This document shows, piece after piece, positions 52,692 to 64,000 of a DNA stretch of 64,000 bases. Source of the stretch: Bedellia somnulentella (lineage: Eukaryota > Arthropoda > Insecta > Lepidoptera > Bedelliidae); the NCBI GenBank assembly GCA_963576735.1, contig OY755175.1, positions 3,674,401 through 3,738,400 on the forward strand, written 5' to 3'. Positions within the stretch are counted from its first letter, which is position 1. Each line of letters opens with the position of its first letter. Position numbers and translations under genes: made by a program. Under the pieces are notes generated by a model, which was given only the letters and a program-made list of their open reading frames with translations, was not told the DNA's origin and did not search any database.

Positions 52692-54449
52692 CACATGATT
52701 ATCTGCCGAATTTTAACAGCACGTAGGTATTTTCCATAAATTTATTCTTACTAACTTCAACAATAATTACAATCCATTTAACTATCAAAAAAGCTTACAT
52801 AAAACAATGTAAATGGCTTGCTTTCAAATTGAAAAAGTATAATTTATTCCACAAACACGCCATAAAAGCAGCAAAAATTCCCGTCGCATTTTCCATTCCG
52901 TAGTGTTTCTTCACTTGTGATTTTGAAAGCGTAAAGCTGACGTAAATATGACAACAGACGTTTCGTAATTGTCGAGCTCTGAGAGCTTCCAGGCTCTGAG
53001 TTGAGGCGTCATAATAAAAGTCGCGCCTAATTTATGAAACCCTCGTTTTATAGTCGCTTTTTATTTCGAGACTCTGCACAAGTTGTGATGTGACTGTATA
53101 TTTCGTAGTGTTGTGAATCTGTCAAAGCCGTGGGGTTTGTTGCTCTTGGATAAATTGCAATAGTTTTGTGTGTAGAAAGATGAAAGATTTGTTGCTGAAA
53201 AAATTAAGTAGTTTGTTAAAATAAAATAGCCTCGGGTAAAGATGAAATTCATTAGTTATTTTGTCTGATTTTGGTACTGTTAACCACTTTGCATAAAACT
53301 ATCATACGTTTTTTCACATGTTTTTAACATGATACTTGGAATTAGCTCCATATAATTATTTACCCTCTGAATCTCACATAACATTAGGTTTAACCAACAA
53401 CATAAATAGATCTGTATAATACAATATGTTGGCTTAGACTTATTCGAACGAGTTTGCCACCCGTAGAATGCAGTATTCTCTTCCAAAACGGAGAGGGACT
53501 CTCAAAGCCTCATTTGAATTCGAAACGTGACTTACTAAAGAGTTTGCGTAACTGTCTGGTGTTTTGCCCGGGTTCCAACTTTGTCATAAGATTTTAAAAG
53601 TAAATATATAATTCTTTGAGTTGGATGTATTTATGTTTCTTTATTTCATATTTTTTACTTTGTAACGAATACATTTATGATTTTCTTTTTAATTTTTTCT
53701 TCATAGTACGTTATGATCATGACCTGATTTGAATAAAAAATATATTTTCATATCGATATAAAAATAGTTATATAACAGCACAATATCAAATGAAGAATTT
53801 AATAAAGACAAAGACTATCAAATAAAAAAACTATCAGAGAAGTGGTCCTTTTAAAATAACCATCACCAATATTCATTTGTACCGAGCTTGACTTGTGTTT
53901 TTGTGAAGCTTCTAATTGGCCTGTCGGCATTGTTAGTGGTTTGTTGACAGTGACCAGAGTGACCTCAACAAACTAAACATGTACGCACGGTAGCATGCTC
54001 TCGGTAGAGCTGACTATTTGGGTGGTAAACTTTGCTATTAATATCAAATATTTAGACACCGTTGTAGGTGAATTATGCCGTATGCTTTAATTTGATTTCG
54101 GCATATTTCTATCAAGTATATAGTTGAATAAATATAAATAAATATAATATTTTTAATTAATTAACTAAGCATAAGGCTATTACGTGTTTAATGCGGGTTG
54201 AAAATAAAGTTAAGATGTATGAATAACTTAAAATAGCGGAAATAGTTTTCTGCGCGCTGATCAGAGAAAATTTAAAAGTATCAAGTCCATGTTAGTTTAA
54301 ATGCTGTTTATAAGAATACTGACTGAACCATGACTATTTAAATGAGTAAATACTAAATTTTATAGCGTATCATTTACGGTTTCGTAACATACATCAATTC
54401 TGCCCCACTTCAATAAGTTGTATAATCTTGTTTTCCATAATTATTGAAA
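52692..54449. other. non-coding, unassigned
   Basis: About 1.75 kb. The stretch 52880-53010 is less AT-rich, with a repeated GAGCTCTGAG/GGCTCTGAG motif, but shows no convincing exon or RNA. Confidence 0.4.
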
Positions 54450-54674
54450 TCCTATTAAAATTATAAAGGCGAAAGTTTGTAAGTATGGATGTATGGATGT
54501 TTGTTACTCTTTCACGTAAAAACTACTGAATGGATTTGAATGAAACTTTACCACAGTATAGCTTATACATCAGAATAACACATAGGCTACAATTTTTGAG
54601 GTTTTATTAAATTAATTATAAAAACGCCTTAAGCTTTGTCATAAGCAAATTTGACAGTACGAAGTCTCAGCTAG
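54450..54674 (+). mobile_element. short non-autonomous Helitron
   Basis: Starts A|TCCTATTAAAATTATAAAGG and ends CTCAGCTAG|T, 225 bp. The rule TC...CTRR between A and T is met and there is no coding content. It is a different family from the 35 kb copies. Confidence 0.65.
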
Positions 54675-54729
54675 TACACAATAAATTATCAATTTTTACT
54701 TGTAGTTTTTCCATAGATTTATAAAAGAA

Positions 54730-54987
54730 AAGCTGTGTAGGGTCGGCTTAGAATAGCACTACCCCATTTCTTCTGGTGGGTATACGTAAGAGGTGACTAA
54801 CGGTATTAGGGATTTTAAGGGATTCTTGGGCGATGCGGTTGGAGACCCATCACCAACAACCTTTATTTTACCATCTTTTCTCCACTCACTTTTCCAAAAG
54901 TGGCTGAGGAATTTCTAATTCCTTAGCTCTGGCTTCCCCTTCTAAGGATTTGTAGCTGTGAGTATATGTATATGTATGTATGTAATA
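54730..54987 (+). mobile_element. short RTE-derived element with target duplication
   Basis: Complete copy flanked by a 10-bp duplication TATAAAAGAA (54720-54729 and 54988-54997). Its head and core are close to the 28239 and 48805 copies, so these form a subfamily (GTCGGCTTAGAATAGCACTA). Confidence 0.88.
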
Positions 54988-54997
54988 TATAAAAGAA

Positions 54998-55334
54998 TTT
55001 GTGTCAGAGATTAAAGTTTGAAAAGGATATTAAAATCTTCGTATATAAAATCAATTATTCTTATATCAAACATTCACATAATCTATTAGTATTTGATAAA
55101 CTCTGAAATTTTAAAAACTTGCTTTACATAATCAAAAAAGTACAAATGTGAAGAATAAGTTCGTCTAACTCAAGATCCAGACACTGAAATACCTCATTAA
55201 ATTTCTGCTTGAATTGGCTCATCTCAACTATGAACGTACGATATATATAATTACAACTTGCAGGCTCGTGTAATAATGTATTTTTTTTAATGATCAAGTC
55301 AACATATATTTTTAGTACTAATAATATTTTGTTC
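54998..55334. other. non-coding, unassigned
   Basis: Short AT-rich spacer between two retroelements. The minus-strand open frame at 55124-55387 runs into the SINE and is not credible. Confidence 0.4.
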
Positions 55335-55343
55335 AGTATTTTA

Positions 55344-55723
55344 ACATAACATAATATAACATAAACGTTCACGCCGAATATCCCCAAAAGGGGTTGGCAC
55401 AGGTATTAATACTTCTGAACATCACGTGACATTGTCACTTGCTGTTCAGAGTACCCACTTTTTACATGGACAGTGTACTCACGTGATAGGGGGCAGGCCT
55501 ATCGCCGTTTTGTACGAATACACTGTCACATGACTAAGTACAACTCAGCCATGTGGGTTTCCTCACGATGTTTTCTCTCACCGTTGACAACCATGATAAA
55601 TTAACCACACATATGTCTTTAGAAAATACAAATTGGTGTAGGCCCGACCCGGGCTTTGAACACTTGTCGTTTGCACGATAACCGTTGTTCTACCCATTGA
55701 GCTATCACGGTTGCTATCCTATT
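55344..55723 (-). mobile_element. tRNA-headed SINE with target duplication
   Basis: Full-length minus-strand copy flanked by AGTATTTTA (55335-55343 and 55724-55732). A box TAGCTCAATGGG, intact body, (TTATG)n tail. Confidence 0.9.
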
Positions 55724-55732
55724 AGTATTTTA

Positions 55733-56680
55733 TTTAGCAATCATAGACTTCTAAAGTTAAAAAGACGCTATCAGTATTTACCGTTGTAGTTTTTATAAAG
55801 TTTAATTAAGAGAGGTGTACATCCGCCATTTTGACGAAGTTTTGCAAGATATCTGACTGGAACTTATCATAAACTTGGAAAACATTCTTAGTTTCGAACT
55901 TGCTCTTTTGAGCTGAAATATGTTGTTTGTATAAATTTTTCATTTAATATCTTGAATTAATTTAAATGTCTTCAATACCAAATGTTAAAGAAGTAAAAAT
56001 AAATGATTTCTTCCTTTTATAGTAGAGGTATTTACAGCATATTTTGAAAATAACCGTTTACTGTGGTATAGGCAAGCTGCGTTGCCGCTTTACATAGGGA
56101 CATGAAAATGTGCACCATCTTTTGAATCTGCGCACGTCACTACCACATATACATTTCTGAAAAATCATTCCATTGAAGATTTTTTTACTTGTCAACCAAA
56201 CAATTACAAAAGAGCAAAAAGTATTCAACTGATCTATATTGTCTTCGACAACTATAGAACGATTTAAAAAAAGACATAATAAAGAGACAAGGGTGATTCC
56301 ATTATAATTTTTTGAACACGTTTAAAGCTACCAGCAGCAAAATCTGGCGTCTCTTGGTTTAAAATACATCGCATGTTCAATAGTAAATAAAATAAGTATC
56401 CATTTCTTTGCATAAGCAATATAGACTTCCAGCTTTCTAGAACTTTTTGGAACTTGTTACGAATAATTTGTGACTGAGTTATTCCAGAATTTTTTTTGAC
56501 TTTCCATATTGATTTTAAATATTCTTTATATAGTTACAGAATTAATTCAACAGTCCTGATCACAACAAAACTAATTTTAATTTATTGCCAGTTTTAAAAA
56601 ATAACTTAAATCGTAATCGGGATGAAAAGGACAAATAAGTTCGAAATATGGTCCAATAAATAAATGTAATGTGGTAAAAG
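55733..56680. other. non-coding, unassigned
   Basis: AT-rich with no supported feature. Confidence 0.4.
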
Positions 56681-56684
56681 ATAT

Positions 56685-57249
56685 TGTTACGACATCTGTT
56701 CGCAAGTAGGAGATAGGATATGCCACTACTAGATTATACTAGATGGCGTTACTAGTATTTAATGAGTCGCCATGATATCTGTTGCTGAAGGAAGTGTCAC
56801 TACTAGAGAACAGATGGCGTTACTAGTATTTTAATAAGTAAAAAAAGGAATTACTAGATGTTTTCACGAATATCGACTTTTCGAGAATGTGGTACTAGAA
56901 CTTTCTGTAATATTCGCGTATTTGAGATTTGGCATATATAAAGAGCAACGCGTGCTACGGAGTTATTCGAGTGCGAAGAACTAAAGCGAGAACAAGCGAA
57001 ATACTAGAGCGAAGAAATTAAATACGACAGTGCAGTGATATACGGATTACGGAAATAAGCTTAACGGTGTGGACAGTGTTACTATAACGGAGTAAATTAG
57101 TGTTGTTAATTAGTGCGAGTATCGATAGTTAATTATCGATAGTGTTTGTTGTGTTGTGTAAAGTGCGTTATTGGTCAATAAATATAATTACACCTTATTG
57201 CACGAAAGTGTGACTGGTATTTATCAAATTAAGAACCCGGTACGTAACA
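56685..57249 (+). mobile_element. solo LTR (Gypsy-like)
   Basis: A 565-bp segment from TGTTACGACATC to GTACGTAACA, with short inverted TGTTAC/GTAACA ends and a 4-bp ATAT duplication (56681-56684 and 57250-57253). It holds a TATA box (CATATATAAAG, ~56934) and a polyadenylation signal AATAAA (57177). Near the 5' end a CTACTAG...AGATGGCGTTACTAG unit occurs twice. No internal retroviral-type region is present, so recombination between LTRs has removed it. Confidence 0.8.
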
Positions 57250-57283
57250 ATATTTAGTGAATAGATAGTGTATCAAATTAATG

Positions 57284-57500
57284 GCCGTCGACACAATGGA
57301 GGTGCGGGGATCCCAGGGTAGGAACTCCATCAGGTAACACAGGGACACTTGGGCGTCGTTTTCGGGGGTCCATAGCATCTCGATAGCTGTGCAGCGTGGA
57401 AATGCTGCCAGTGTGATGGGAACTTCTGGGCCGGGCATGGCTTGGAGCGGTTTATTTGTTCAATTTTGTTTTATAATTTTTTATATTTTAATTTAGTTGA
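57284..57500 (+). mobile_element. RLE-type non-LTR 3' fragment
   Basis: On the plus strand the frame reads AVDTMEVRGSQGR and then, after a stop and frame change, SIAVQRGNAASVMGTSGPGM. It is closely similar to the end of the 18.5 kb copy and is followed by a similar AT-rich 3' UTR. It starts ~35 bp after the solo LTR. Confidence 0.8.
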
Positions 57501-59263
57501 GATAAAAAGTTAGGTTCTGTTTACTGTGTATGAATTCTGGAAAATATATAGATAAAGACACAATATACGTGCATAGATAGATACTAAGTCGTATAAGATA
57601 TTTAATCTATTCTCAACAAGACGACGACGGCACGCGATGCCGCTAGCGAAATAGCGACTCATTTACTACAAGGACTACGGATGGCTACGAACTAGCTCGT
57701 AGTAATTTCCATCGTAGCACAAATTGTATTTTGATAACCCGATAGATATATTTAAAGTTAGAAGTAGATAATTATAACTAACCTTAATTAAATACTTTCT
57801 AGTTTTTATATTACAATATAATAGGAATTTAATAGTAATTTATTATCAACTTTTCAAAAAAGCTGAGAAATTTCTGAAGCTTTGGCTACTAAATTTGGTG
57901 TAAAATTTCAGAGCAAGAAAGCTTTTCTTAATGTTTTGTTGTACTCGGTAAGTTAGTATTCAAAGTTACTTTCTTTTTATCTGAAAAAAAATATCTATAA
58001 ATTTTATCATTCGTTTGAAATAAGTCTTGCGTTCGTTCGTTTCAATTATTTGTATAATGAATATAATCTTATAATACGCAATTGTAATATTTGCTTGTAA
58101 TATTTATGCTAAAATATGTCTCATAAAATAAATCTTTAAAGGTTTCGAAAACTTTATTTAACCAAAATTAAAAAAAAATGGTGTAATAAAAGCCAATTTA
58201 TATTCCTTTATGCTGAACCCAATCATTCAATTTCTCTAGGGATGCCAGAGAGTGATACAATACATTTAAACGACCAAAAACACCAGAACCTTGTTACGTA
58301 TGGTATAATTAAAAATATTATGTGCAATTTGTATAAGATGGACACCAAAAAAATTTAGCTATATAATTTCACTTGCTCCTCTACAAGTAAAAGTATTTTA
58401 TTTTTCATTAACAGTTCAAATAGAGCTCCAACAATCTAGATTAACGTTCTACCGAATGTTAAACAAAATTCAATTACTTCTTTACCCACAATAATCCGTT
58501 TCATTTAATCCCTTAATTAAAAGTTGTCAGTGCACTCGTCTTTGCAATTACAACTTGCTGCAGACTTCATTGGACGCAGACTGCTGCACAAATTGCAATT
58601 TATTTATTAAGTTTATGCTAATGGAAGAACTTGTATAACTTTTTCTAATCAGTTCTTATTCAGAATTTCTTTAAAATAACCAATTAATTTGCTAAATTCA
58701 ATGGTTTATCACTTCATTTCTATGATCATATTTTGACTTACTTTCTGAAAATGTATCTGTATATCCAAGAAAACTAAGGGTATTACTACCATTAAACCTG
58801 TATTTAGTACCATTAAATCTTTTGTCAAAATTTGTGAAAATCATTTTAAGGTCTAACGATATTTAACCATAACAAGCAGAAGTATCGGCTCTCGCACATT
58901 TTTTACCGGCATAACCAATTGTGGTATAAATATTGCAATGGTTAATGTTTTAATATAACATTTTAGTAATCCAGGGGCCCGCCCCGCCGCACTTGAATCT
59001 AATATTTTTAAGTAAATTAATACTGTCACTGAAACGCTATAATACTGTTGCAAATTAAAAATAAATAAAAAGTATATATAATAATATTGATATGTATTAT
59101 AAGTATTCATTTATTGTATCATATATATGTATATGTTTGTTAATAGTTTATAATTTTGAATTTAATAACTAGAACTAGAAAATTATTATGTGTTTATTGT
59201 GTTAATTAGCGCATAGTTATCAGTTTCCCTATGTTGTTGGACATCTATCTCACATGAATTTAA
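57501..59263. other. non-coding, unassigned
   Basis: AT-rich sequence. A minus-strand frame at 58853-59110 is of low complexity and not credible. A short GC cluster sits at 58972-58990. Confidence 0.4.
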
Positions 59264-59411
59264 TTTATTGACCTCTCCATTCAAATGTTTTCTGGAAGAG
59301 ATCGCTTTTAATCATAAGACAGCTAATTGTAGTTTTGTTATTTAATTGTGCTTATTTGAAATTGTGTCTTCTTTTTGATGTGCAATAAAGAGTTTTCTAT
59401 TCTATTCTATT
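59264..59411 (+). mobile_element. 3' end of an unidentified non-LTR element
   Basis: A stretch with TTTCTGGAAGAGATCGCTTT and GATGTGCAATAAAGAGTTTT ends in a (TTCTA)n pentamer tail. The arrangement of AATAAA then simple tail suggests a 5'-truncated retroelement. The family is inferred from memory of similar insect repeats, not proved here. Confidence 0.45.
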
Positions 59412-59628
59412 CGAAATTAATGTAAGTAAAACTTTATATTATCTTTGGACTATTATTGCTAACAACTCTGCTAAGTAGTAAGTCTTTGATATAATTATTT
59501 CAAAAGTGAAAATTATTGGCTATAATTCAGATTTGAGAGGATTTGTAGCCAAATCAAAGATGGTAAACGATTAAAAATATATTATCAAATCAAAAATACA
59601 ATAAAGTTCTTAGCTCAACTATAGCTTA

Positions 59629-59818
59629 TCAGTCGACGTCTTTTTTTAACCGGTTACCATACCAATCGTCGAGTATCCAATCATCATCTTCATCCTCGAC
59701 TATCTCTCGATCGTGGCGCCGCCTCTCCACCAATCGGGTAACTAACTTAAGGAAGATATTCAGTACAAGAAGTTTACTATTGGCACTTATTGTTTTCGAG
59801 AGATGATTGAGGATGAAT
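59629..59818 (-). CDS. candidate terminal exon, unknown charged protein
   Basis: On the minus strand an acceptor (TTATTTATAG, exon start 59818) opens a 62-codon frame ending at a TGA (59629-59631). The second half is strongly charged: LVERRRHDREIVEDEDDDW then ILDDWYGNRLKKDVD. Codons here are GC-richer than the surroundings and use CGG/CGC/GTC, unlike random AT-rich frames. No upstream exon was identified within the window. It is a plausible real last exon; chance cannot be ruled out. Confidence 0.35.
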
Positions 59819-60690
59819 CTATAAATAATTTAATACTAATATGATACTTATATTTTTATATTTACTTACACAATAATAAGCAATTAAAAAAGGCTTACTA
59901 CTCGGCCATCAGTTTAAATCCCCTCAAATCAAATTGTATAATAGTCTATAGTACCACAAATTAAAACGCAATAGACATATAACATAGTTGCTTTAAAATA
60001 AAACAACAATGAACAGTATCTTTTTCTTGGAATACTTATCTAACAAGCTGATTGTTCGTAGGCAGGATTAATACGAGTATAAAGGTTTCGACCATAGTTA
60101 CTTTTCCCTACATTCATCAATAATTAGGTTATCATGTCAAGTTTTGCCAAAGAATAGAACTACTCTATCTTTTATGGATGACAAAAAGTGCCTTAAAGAC
60201 TCAGGACTTTAATTTAAAACTTATCATCATTATTCGTTTTATCATCTTTTTCTACCTAAAAAAAATGAGTACCATTATAAAATAGGTGAAAATTTTAACC
60301 CGTAGCTGTTCTATTTGCATAATCAGAAACCAGTTACTACATTTGCCGAACCAGTTCTACTAATATTATTGCATGGAATATCAAGTTATGATTTAACAAT
60401 CGCATTGTATGGAATTCAATAGTCTCATCTTACGTCGGCACGATGCAAACGTATTGAGATTGACCTGCAGACCAATTCGATTAATTGGATCCGTTGCTAT
60501 TGAGAAACTGTCCGATTAGATATTCGCTCACATTATCACATGTGACCTACCTTAGACTAATTAAGAATTCTAAACTGAAAGCAACAAACAGCAACGTGAC
60601 GACAATAAGAAAATGGTATATTGATTTGGTTGACAGCTCATATTTCTTTTCTTTAGACAGTTGCATAAATGAGGTGAACTTGTGATAATA
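59819..60690. other. non-coding, unassigned
   Basis: No supported gene or repeat. Upstream exons of the 59.6 kb candidate would lie here or further right, but none stands out. Confidence 0.35.
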
Positions 60691-60797
60691 TACATACAAA
60701 CTCATACTCACGCCATAAGTTCCCATTGGATCAGACACAGACTATCGATCGCCACTTTGTGCAATCCTGACAAACCTCTCTAGGTTCGATTATATCC
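60691..60797 (-). mobile_element. RTE-like tail fragment
   Basis: Minus-strand tail: ACTCACGCCATAAGTTCCCA, then CTATCGATCGCCACTTTGTG and TCCTGACAAACCTCTCTAGG. Confidence 0.8.
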
Positions 60798-61568
60798 TGA
60801 AAATAAACAATTTGTACATAATAGTAGATAACCTTAATTCTATAAACAATTCAATAATGGAATCTTCTAAATAAAGAAAAACTACGTAAGTGCATCGCTA
60901 GTTAGAACAATGAAACAATATATTCGCCGAGAAAATGGGTCGGACCCTTCTGGGTGTGAAGGCAATAAAACACTTGGATCTACCAAGGCCGATTACCCAC
61001 TTTATCTGCTACACATTCGGGGCAATGCCAGCAACATAACTTTGCCGTTTCTAATCTATCTGCTCGAAAAATGAAGGACCTACTTTCTTTTCGGTATTAC
61101 TTTTTTTACATTTACAACAAAAAATATTATGCAGTATACGCATCGTCGGAAAAGAATTGACATCATGAATAATAATGCTAAATAAAAAATAATAATAGTG
61201 AGAACGTTACATTGGTAAAATATACCCAACAACATTGTTTTAAGTACTCATACTTTGAATAGTTGAGTAAATTTAGAATATCTGCTTGTATGATATTCAA
61301 ACACTTAATATTACTTTTTGTAAAAATGGTAAAAGTAAAGTTTATAGTTATGCATATGCAATTTAAACAAAAGTCTCAACTTAAAAGATAATATCGTTTT
61401 AGTTCCACAGCTTGAATAATACAATTGATTTCTATATTACGTAAGTTCCCAGCAGAGTTTGATTTTTGTGTAGCATTTACTCGGTGGTCATTTATTTATA
61501 AAGATGATAGCCTGTACACAATAAGGTAAGCAAATAATTTCCTCATAGTATATCCAATAACTAACTAC
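60798..61568. other. non-coding, unassigned
   Basis: Contains a GC-balanced patch at about 60930-61075 that might be an eroded repeat or exon. I could not assign it. Confidence 0.35.
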
Positions 61569-61755
61569 GGGACTAAGGGATTTTTGGGTGATGCGGTTGG
61601 AGACCCATCACAAAAAACCTTTATTTTTACCATCTTTTCCCCACTCAACTTCCAAAATTGGCTGAGGAATTTCTGATTCCCTAGCTCTGGCTAACCCAGA
61701 TCTAGGGATTTATAGCCATGAGTGCCGTAGCCGTGCATATATATATATATATGCA
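61569..61755 (+). mobile_element. short RTE-derived element, 5'-truncated
   Basis: Core GATGCGGTTGGAGACCCATC through ATTTATAGCCATGAGTG, followed by an (AT)n-like tail instead of TATG. The first ~75 bases are missing. Confidence 0.8.
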
Positions 61756-62087
61756 CATTACGAGTTTAGCAAATTATTCCCTCAAACTAAATCCAATAGT
61801 AACTACAGGAATACACTATTCATTTGATTTCTGAACGGCTCAGACAATACACAATACAAACTATCTCTGAGAGTTACACAACTAAGGAGGTTACGACACG
61901 TGGCATTCTGCAAATGAGTTAGACTGTCGTCGCCGCGTCAGAGCAAAGTTCGCCCGCAGGCAAACAAGGTACAATGGAGACTAAGTAGCTTAGGAACTAC
62001 ACGTATAACATTAAAATTGTTATACTAGAAAGAGGAATAAATTATATCGATACTTATAGAATGCTATTTTAATAAATAAACGTTTAA

Positions 62088-62225
62088 CGCCCGATTTCTG
62101 AATTAAGTATTCCAGCTGAGAATAACTTAAGTATCGTTCTGTCGCATTGAAATCTTAACAACTGAATGAGACAAAACGATACTTAAGTCGTTCTCAGCTT
62201 GAATACTCAATTAAGAAATCGGGCG
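62088..62225. mobile_element. 138-bp inverted-repeat MITE
   Basis: Arms of ~55 bp starting CGCCCGATTTCTGAATTAAG and ending in its near-complement, separated by ~25 bp. TAA lies on both sides (62085-62087 and 62226-62228), which would fit the 3-bp duplication of PIF/Harbinger-type elements. Assignment is tentative. Confidence 0.65.
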
Positions 62226-62319
62226 TAAGTGATTTATCGATCGATCACCAGATTGTTGCTTTTATGAGATCGCTGTTAACCTACGTAGCTTCATCTACAT
62301 TTATTTTTATTTCCATACA

Positions 62320-62545
62320 TGCCCTTTTATTCTTCATTTGTCAGACAAATAGCTTATGAACAACATTATCTATTTGGTCTAAATCTGACAACATTGTCAT
62401 ACTGCACTGATATTTCCATTTACATTGGCTCTATACATCTCTTATACCAAATGACTTTCATCAATCCTCTCTGTGTCCCCAAAACATCTTAACTTTCGTT
62501 TTGAAATTCAAACATACATAAACTGACGCCATTAGTTTCCATCAG
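62320..62545 (-). mobile_element. strongly decayed RTE-like fragment
   Basis: Scattered blocks match the RTE C-terminal region (CATGCCCTTTTATTCTTCAT, CATTGGCTCTATACATCTCT, CATCAATCCTCTCTGTG) and tail (ACGCCATTAGTTTCCAT). Confidence 0.6.
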
Positions 62546-62602
62546 GGTAGGTAGAAAGGCATGAGAACCAAGGGCGTGAGTATTGTATGTATGTGAAATT
62601 TG

Positions 62603-62830
62603 CTACTTTCTCTATTTATCAAAGTTGTTAACGGTTAGGGAAATATCGTGTGGAAACAGACTGGGCTTAGTCGTACGTTGTTATGTGACTATATATTTTC
62701 ACAAAGCGGCAATAGGCGTCCCTATTCCACTTGAATGCACTGTCCAAGCATAATGTGAGTACTCTTAACATCAGGTGATGAAAATTTCACCTGCTATTCA
62801 AAAATATGAATGTATATAGAGAATATTCAA
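62603..62830 (+). mobile_element. old tRNA-SINE body fragment
   Basis: Diverged match to the SINE body: GTTGTTAACGGTTAGGG, CGTG.GGAAAC, ACTGTCCAAGCA, GTGAGTACTCT. The head is missing. Confidence 0.65.
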
Positions 62831-63464
62831 TTTGAGAGTTGGAGTTTGACTAAGATATCCCAATCAAAATTGTATATGCCTTGTTGTGAAATAGTAAAGC
62901 AATATAAAATAATAGTTTTGTGCTTAGCTGTTTTTTTTATAATAAGCTAATTAGATATATTTGCAAAAAGAAAGTTCAGCACAAAAAAATATTTGCAAAG
63001 TAAAGTAAATACTTACAGTTTAAGTACTTTCAGGTAAAGTAAATACACGAAGACATTTTATTGTTCCTTTTTCTTACCACCGTCATTTTCTTTGCTGATC
63101 TTTTGAGACAAAGAGTATATTTTTGTAATTCTGTATCAAATTCTAAAGCCATGAACAGCATAATTTTCAGGGACCAGTTTCCTAAAGAATATTATTTTAA
63201 ACGAAGCAATTTTGAGGTAGTACTAAACGCAAAGTCTGACCTACTTTTACTGTAAAACAGAAGTCGGAACACAAATAATTTTATTTTCTTAGTGTGTTTA
63301 CCTGTTTACTTAAATTTTAGTCGGTAAGCTAATTTAAATGGCTTATTTTTGACTTCCGGGTCTTGTAGTCATGTTATGAGGCACAATTATTTTAAAGGAA
63401 AATCTTCCCTCGGAAGAAACTCCCATGAAAAGGGACTCCTTCAATAAGTGAACTAGAATAATCG
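62831..63464. other. non-coding, unassigned
   Basis: AT-rich. A 64-codon frame at 63061-63255 has no features of a conserved protein. Confidence 0.4.
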
Positions 63465-63598
63465 ACATACATACATACATATACTCACGACTATAAATCC
63501 CTTAAAGGGGTAGCCAGAGCTAAGGAACTAGAAGTTCCTCAGCCACTTTTATGGCTACCCATTTTTCGGATTTATAGCCGGGGAATATGTATGTATGT
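63465..63598. mobile_element. fold-back pair of short-element tails
   Basis: A minus-oriented tail (ACATACATATACTCACG...GGGGTAGCCAGAGCTAAGGA...CAGCCACTTTTATGG) is joined directly to a plus-oriented tail (GGCTACCC...GGATTTATAGCCGGGGAATA...TATGTATG), making a long imperfect hairpin. Confidence 0.7.
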
Positions 63599-64000
63599 TT
63601 CTACAAAAAAGTTATACCCAATTAAAATAAAATTAAAATGAAGCCAGAAAATGAGAAAAACAATCTCCAAAACTAAATTGGTCTTAAGAAGATAAAGGCA
63701 GGCAGGAGGATCGGTTTTGTTTCGTCATAAAACGGCTTATCTATTTTTATGGTGCTTTTATTGGTCCTGAAGACAATGGATGCATCTCAAATTTACGATT
63801 TTCCTCAATGTATGTAAAGTCGGATACGCTATACAAATCTCGCATCGTTCTATTTTTTTAAACGTAGGTATTATTCAAACAATATGGTTTATATGGTATT
63901 TTTTCTAAAATGTTACCAACGGTGATAGTTTTAATATAAAGTTGTTTTTCTAAAAAGTCGCACTTTTATTACCTAATTTGCTTTGTCAAAATGAATGTGG
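63599..64000. other. unassigned end of window
   Basis: AT-rich with no supported feature. Confidence 0.4.

Overview
The window is AT-rich nuclear DNA from an insect, most probably a moth or butterfly. That call rests on the mixture of RTE-type non-LTR elements with (TATG)n tails, tRNA-headed SINEs, mariner and Helitron copies, and a TTAGG-type telomere-like motif. It carries two glycoside hydrolase family 13 maltase (alpha-glucosidase) genes in tandem, both on the minus strand. Most of the remaining recognisable sequence is mobile DNA.

Layout. 1-8.9 kb: a full-length, decayed RTE-like element nested in an older copy of itself, a 620 bp foldback element with near-identical arms, and a duplicated tRNA-like repeat. 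9.2-15.5 kb: maltase gene A, nine coding exons that join in frame to 579 residues with all catalytic residues present, a TATA promoter and a probable 5'UTR intron; a Helitron with a dead Pif1-like helicase lies in its last large intron. 16-22.8 kb: SINE-like repeats, a non-LTR element of the restriction-like-endonuclease (RLE) type split by an 873 bp palindromic hAT element, and a dead mariner. 22.8-34.5 kb: gene B, a maltase paralogue with ten recognised exons, which has lost the GH13 nucleophile (Asp to Ser) and carries an apparent 1-nt frameshift in exon 5. Its introns hold a Helitron, a mariner and several short retroelements. 35-64 kb: no confident host gene, only two weak exon candidates (36.8 kb and 59.6 kb). 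This part holds another Helitron, a twin-primed RTE fragment, a second RLE-type element, a 556 bp terminal-repeat miniature LTR element, a solo LTR, two further small inverted-repeat structures and many short retroelements.

How parts fit together. The RTE-like element, a 250 bp short family and a tRNA-headed SINE family all end in a related 3' tail, and the short family also shares the RTE 5' head. Several copies have exact 9-14 bp target-site duplications. This suggests that one RTE machinery mobilised all three. Exon coordinates were built by hand from splice signals and reading-frame continuity; no alignment or database search was run.
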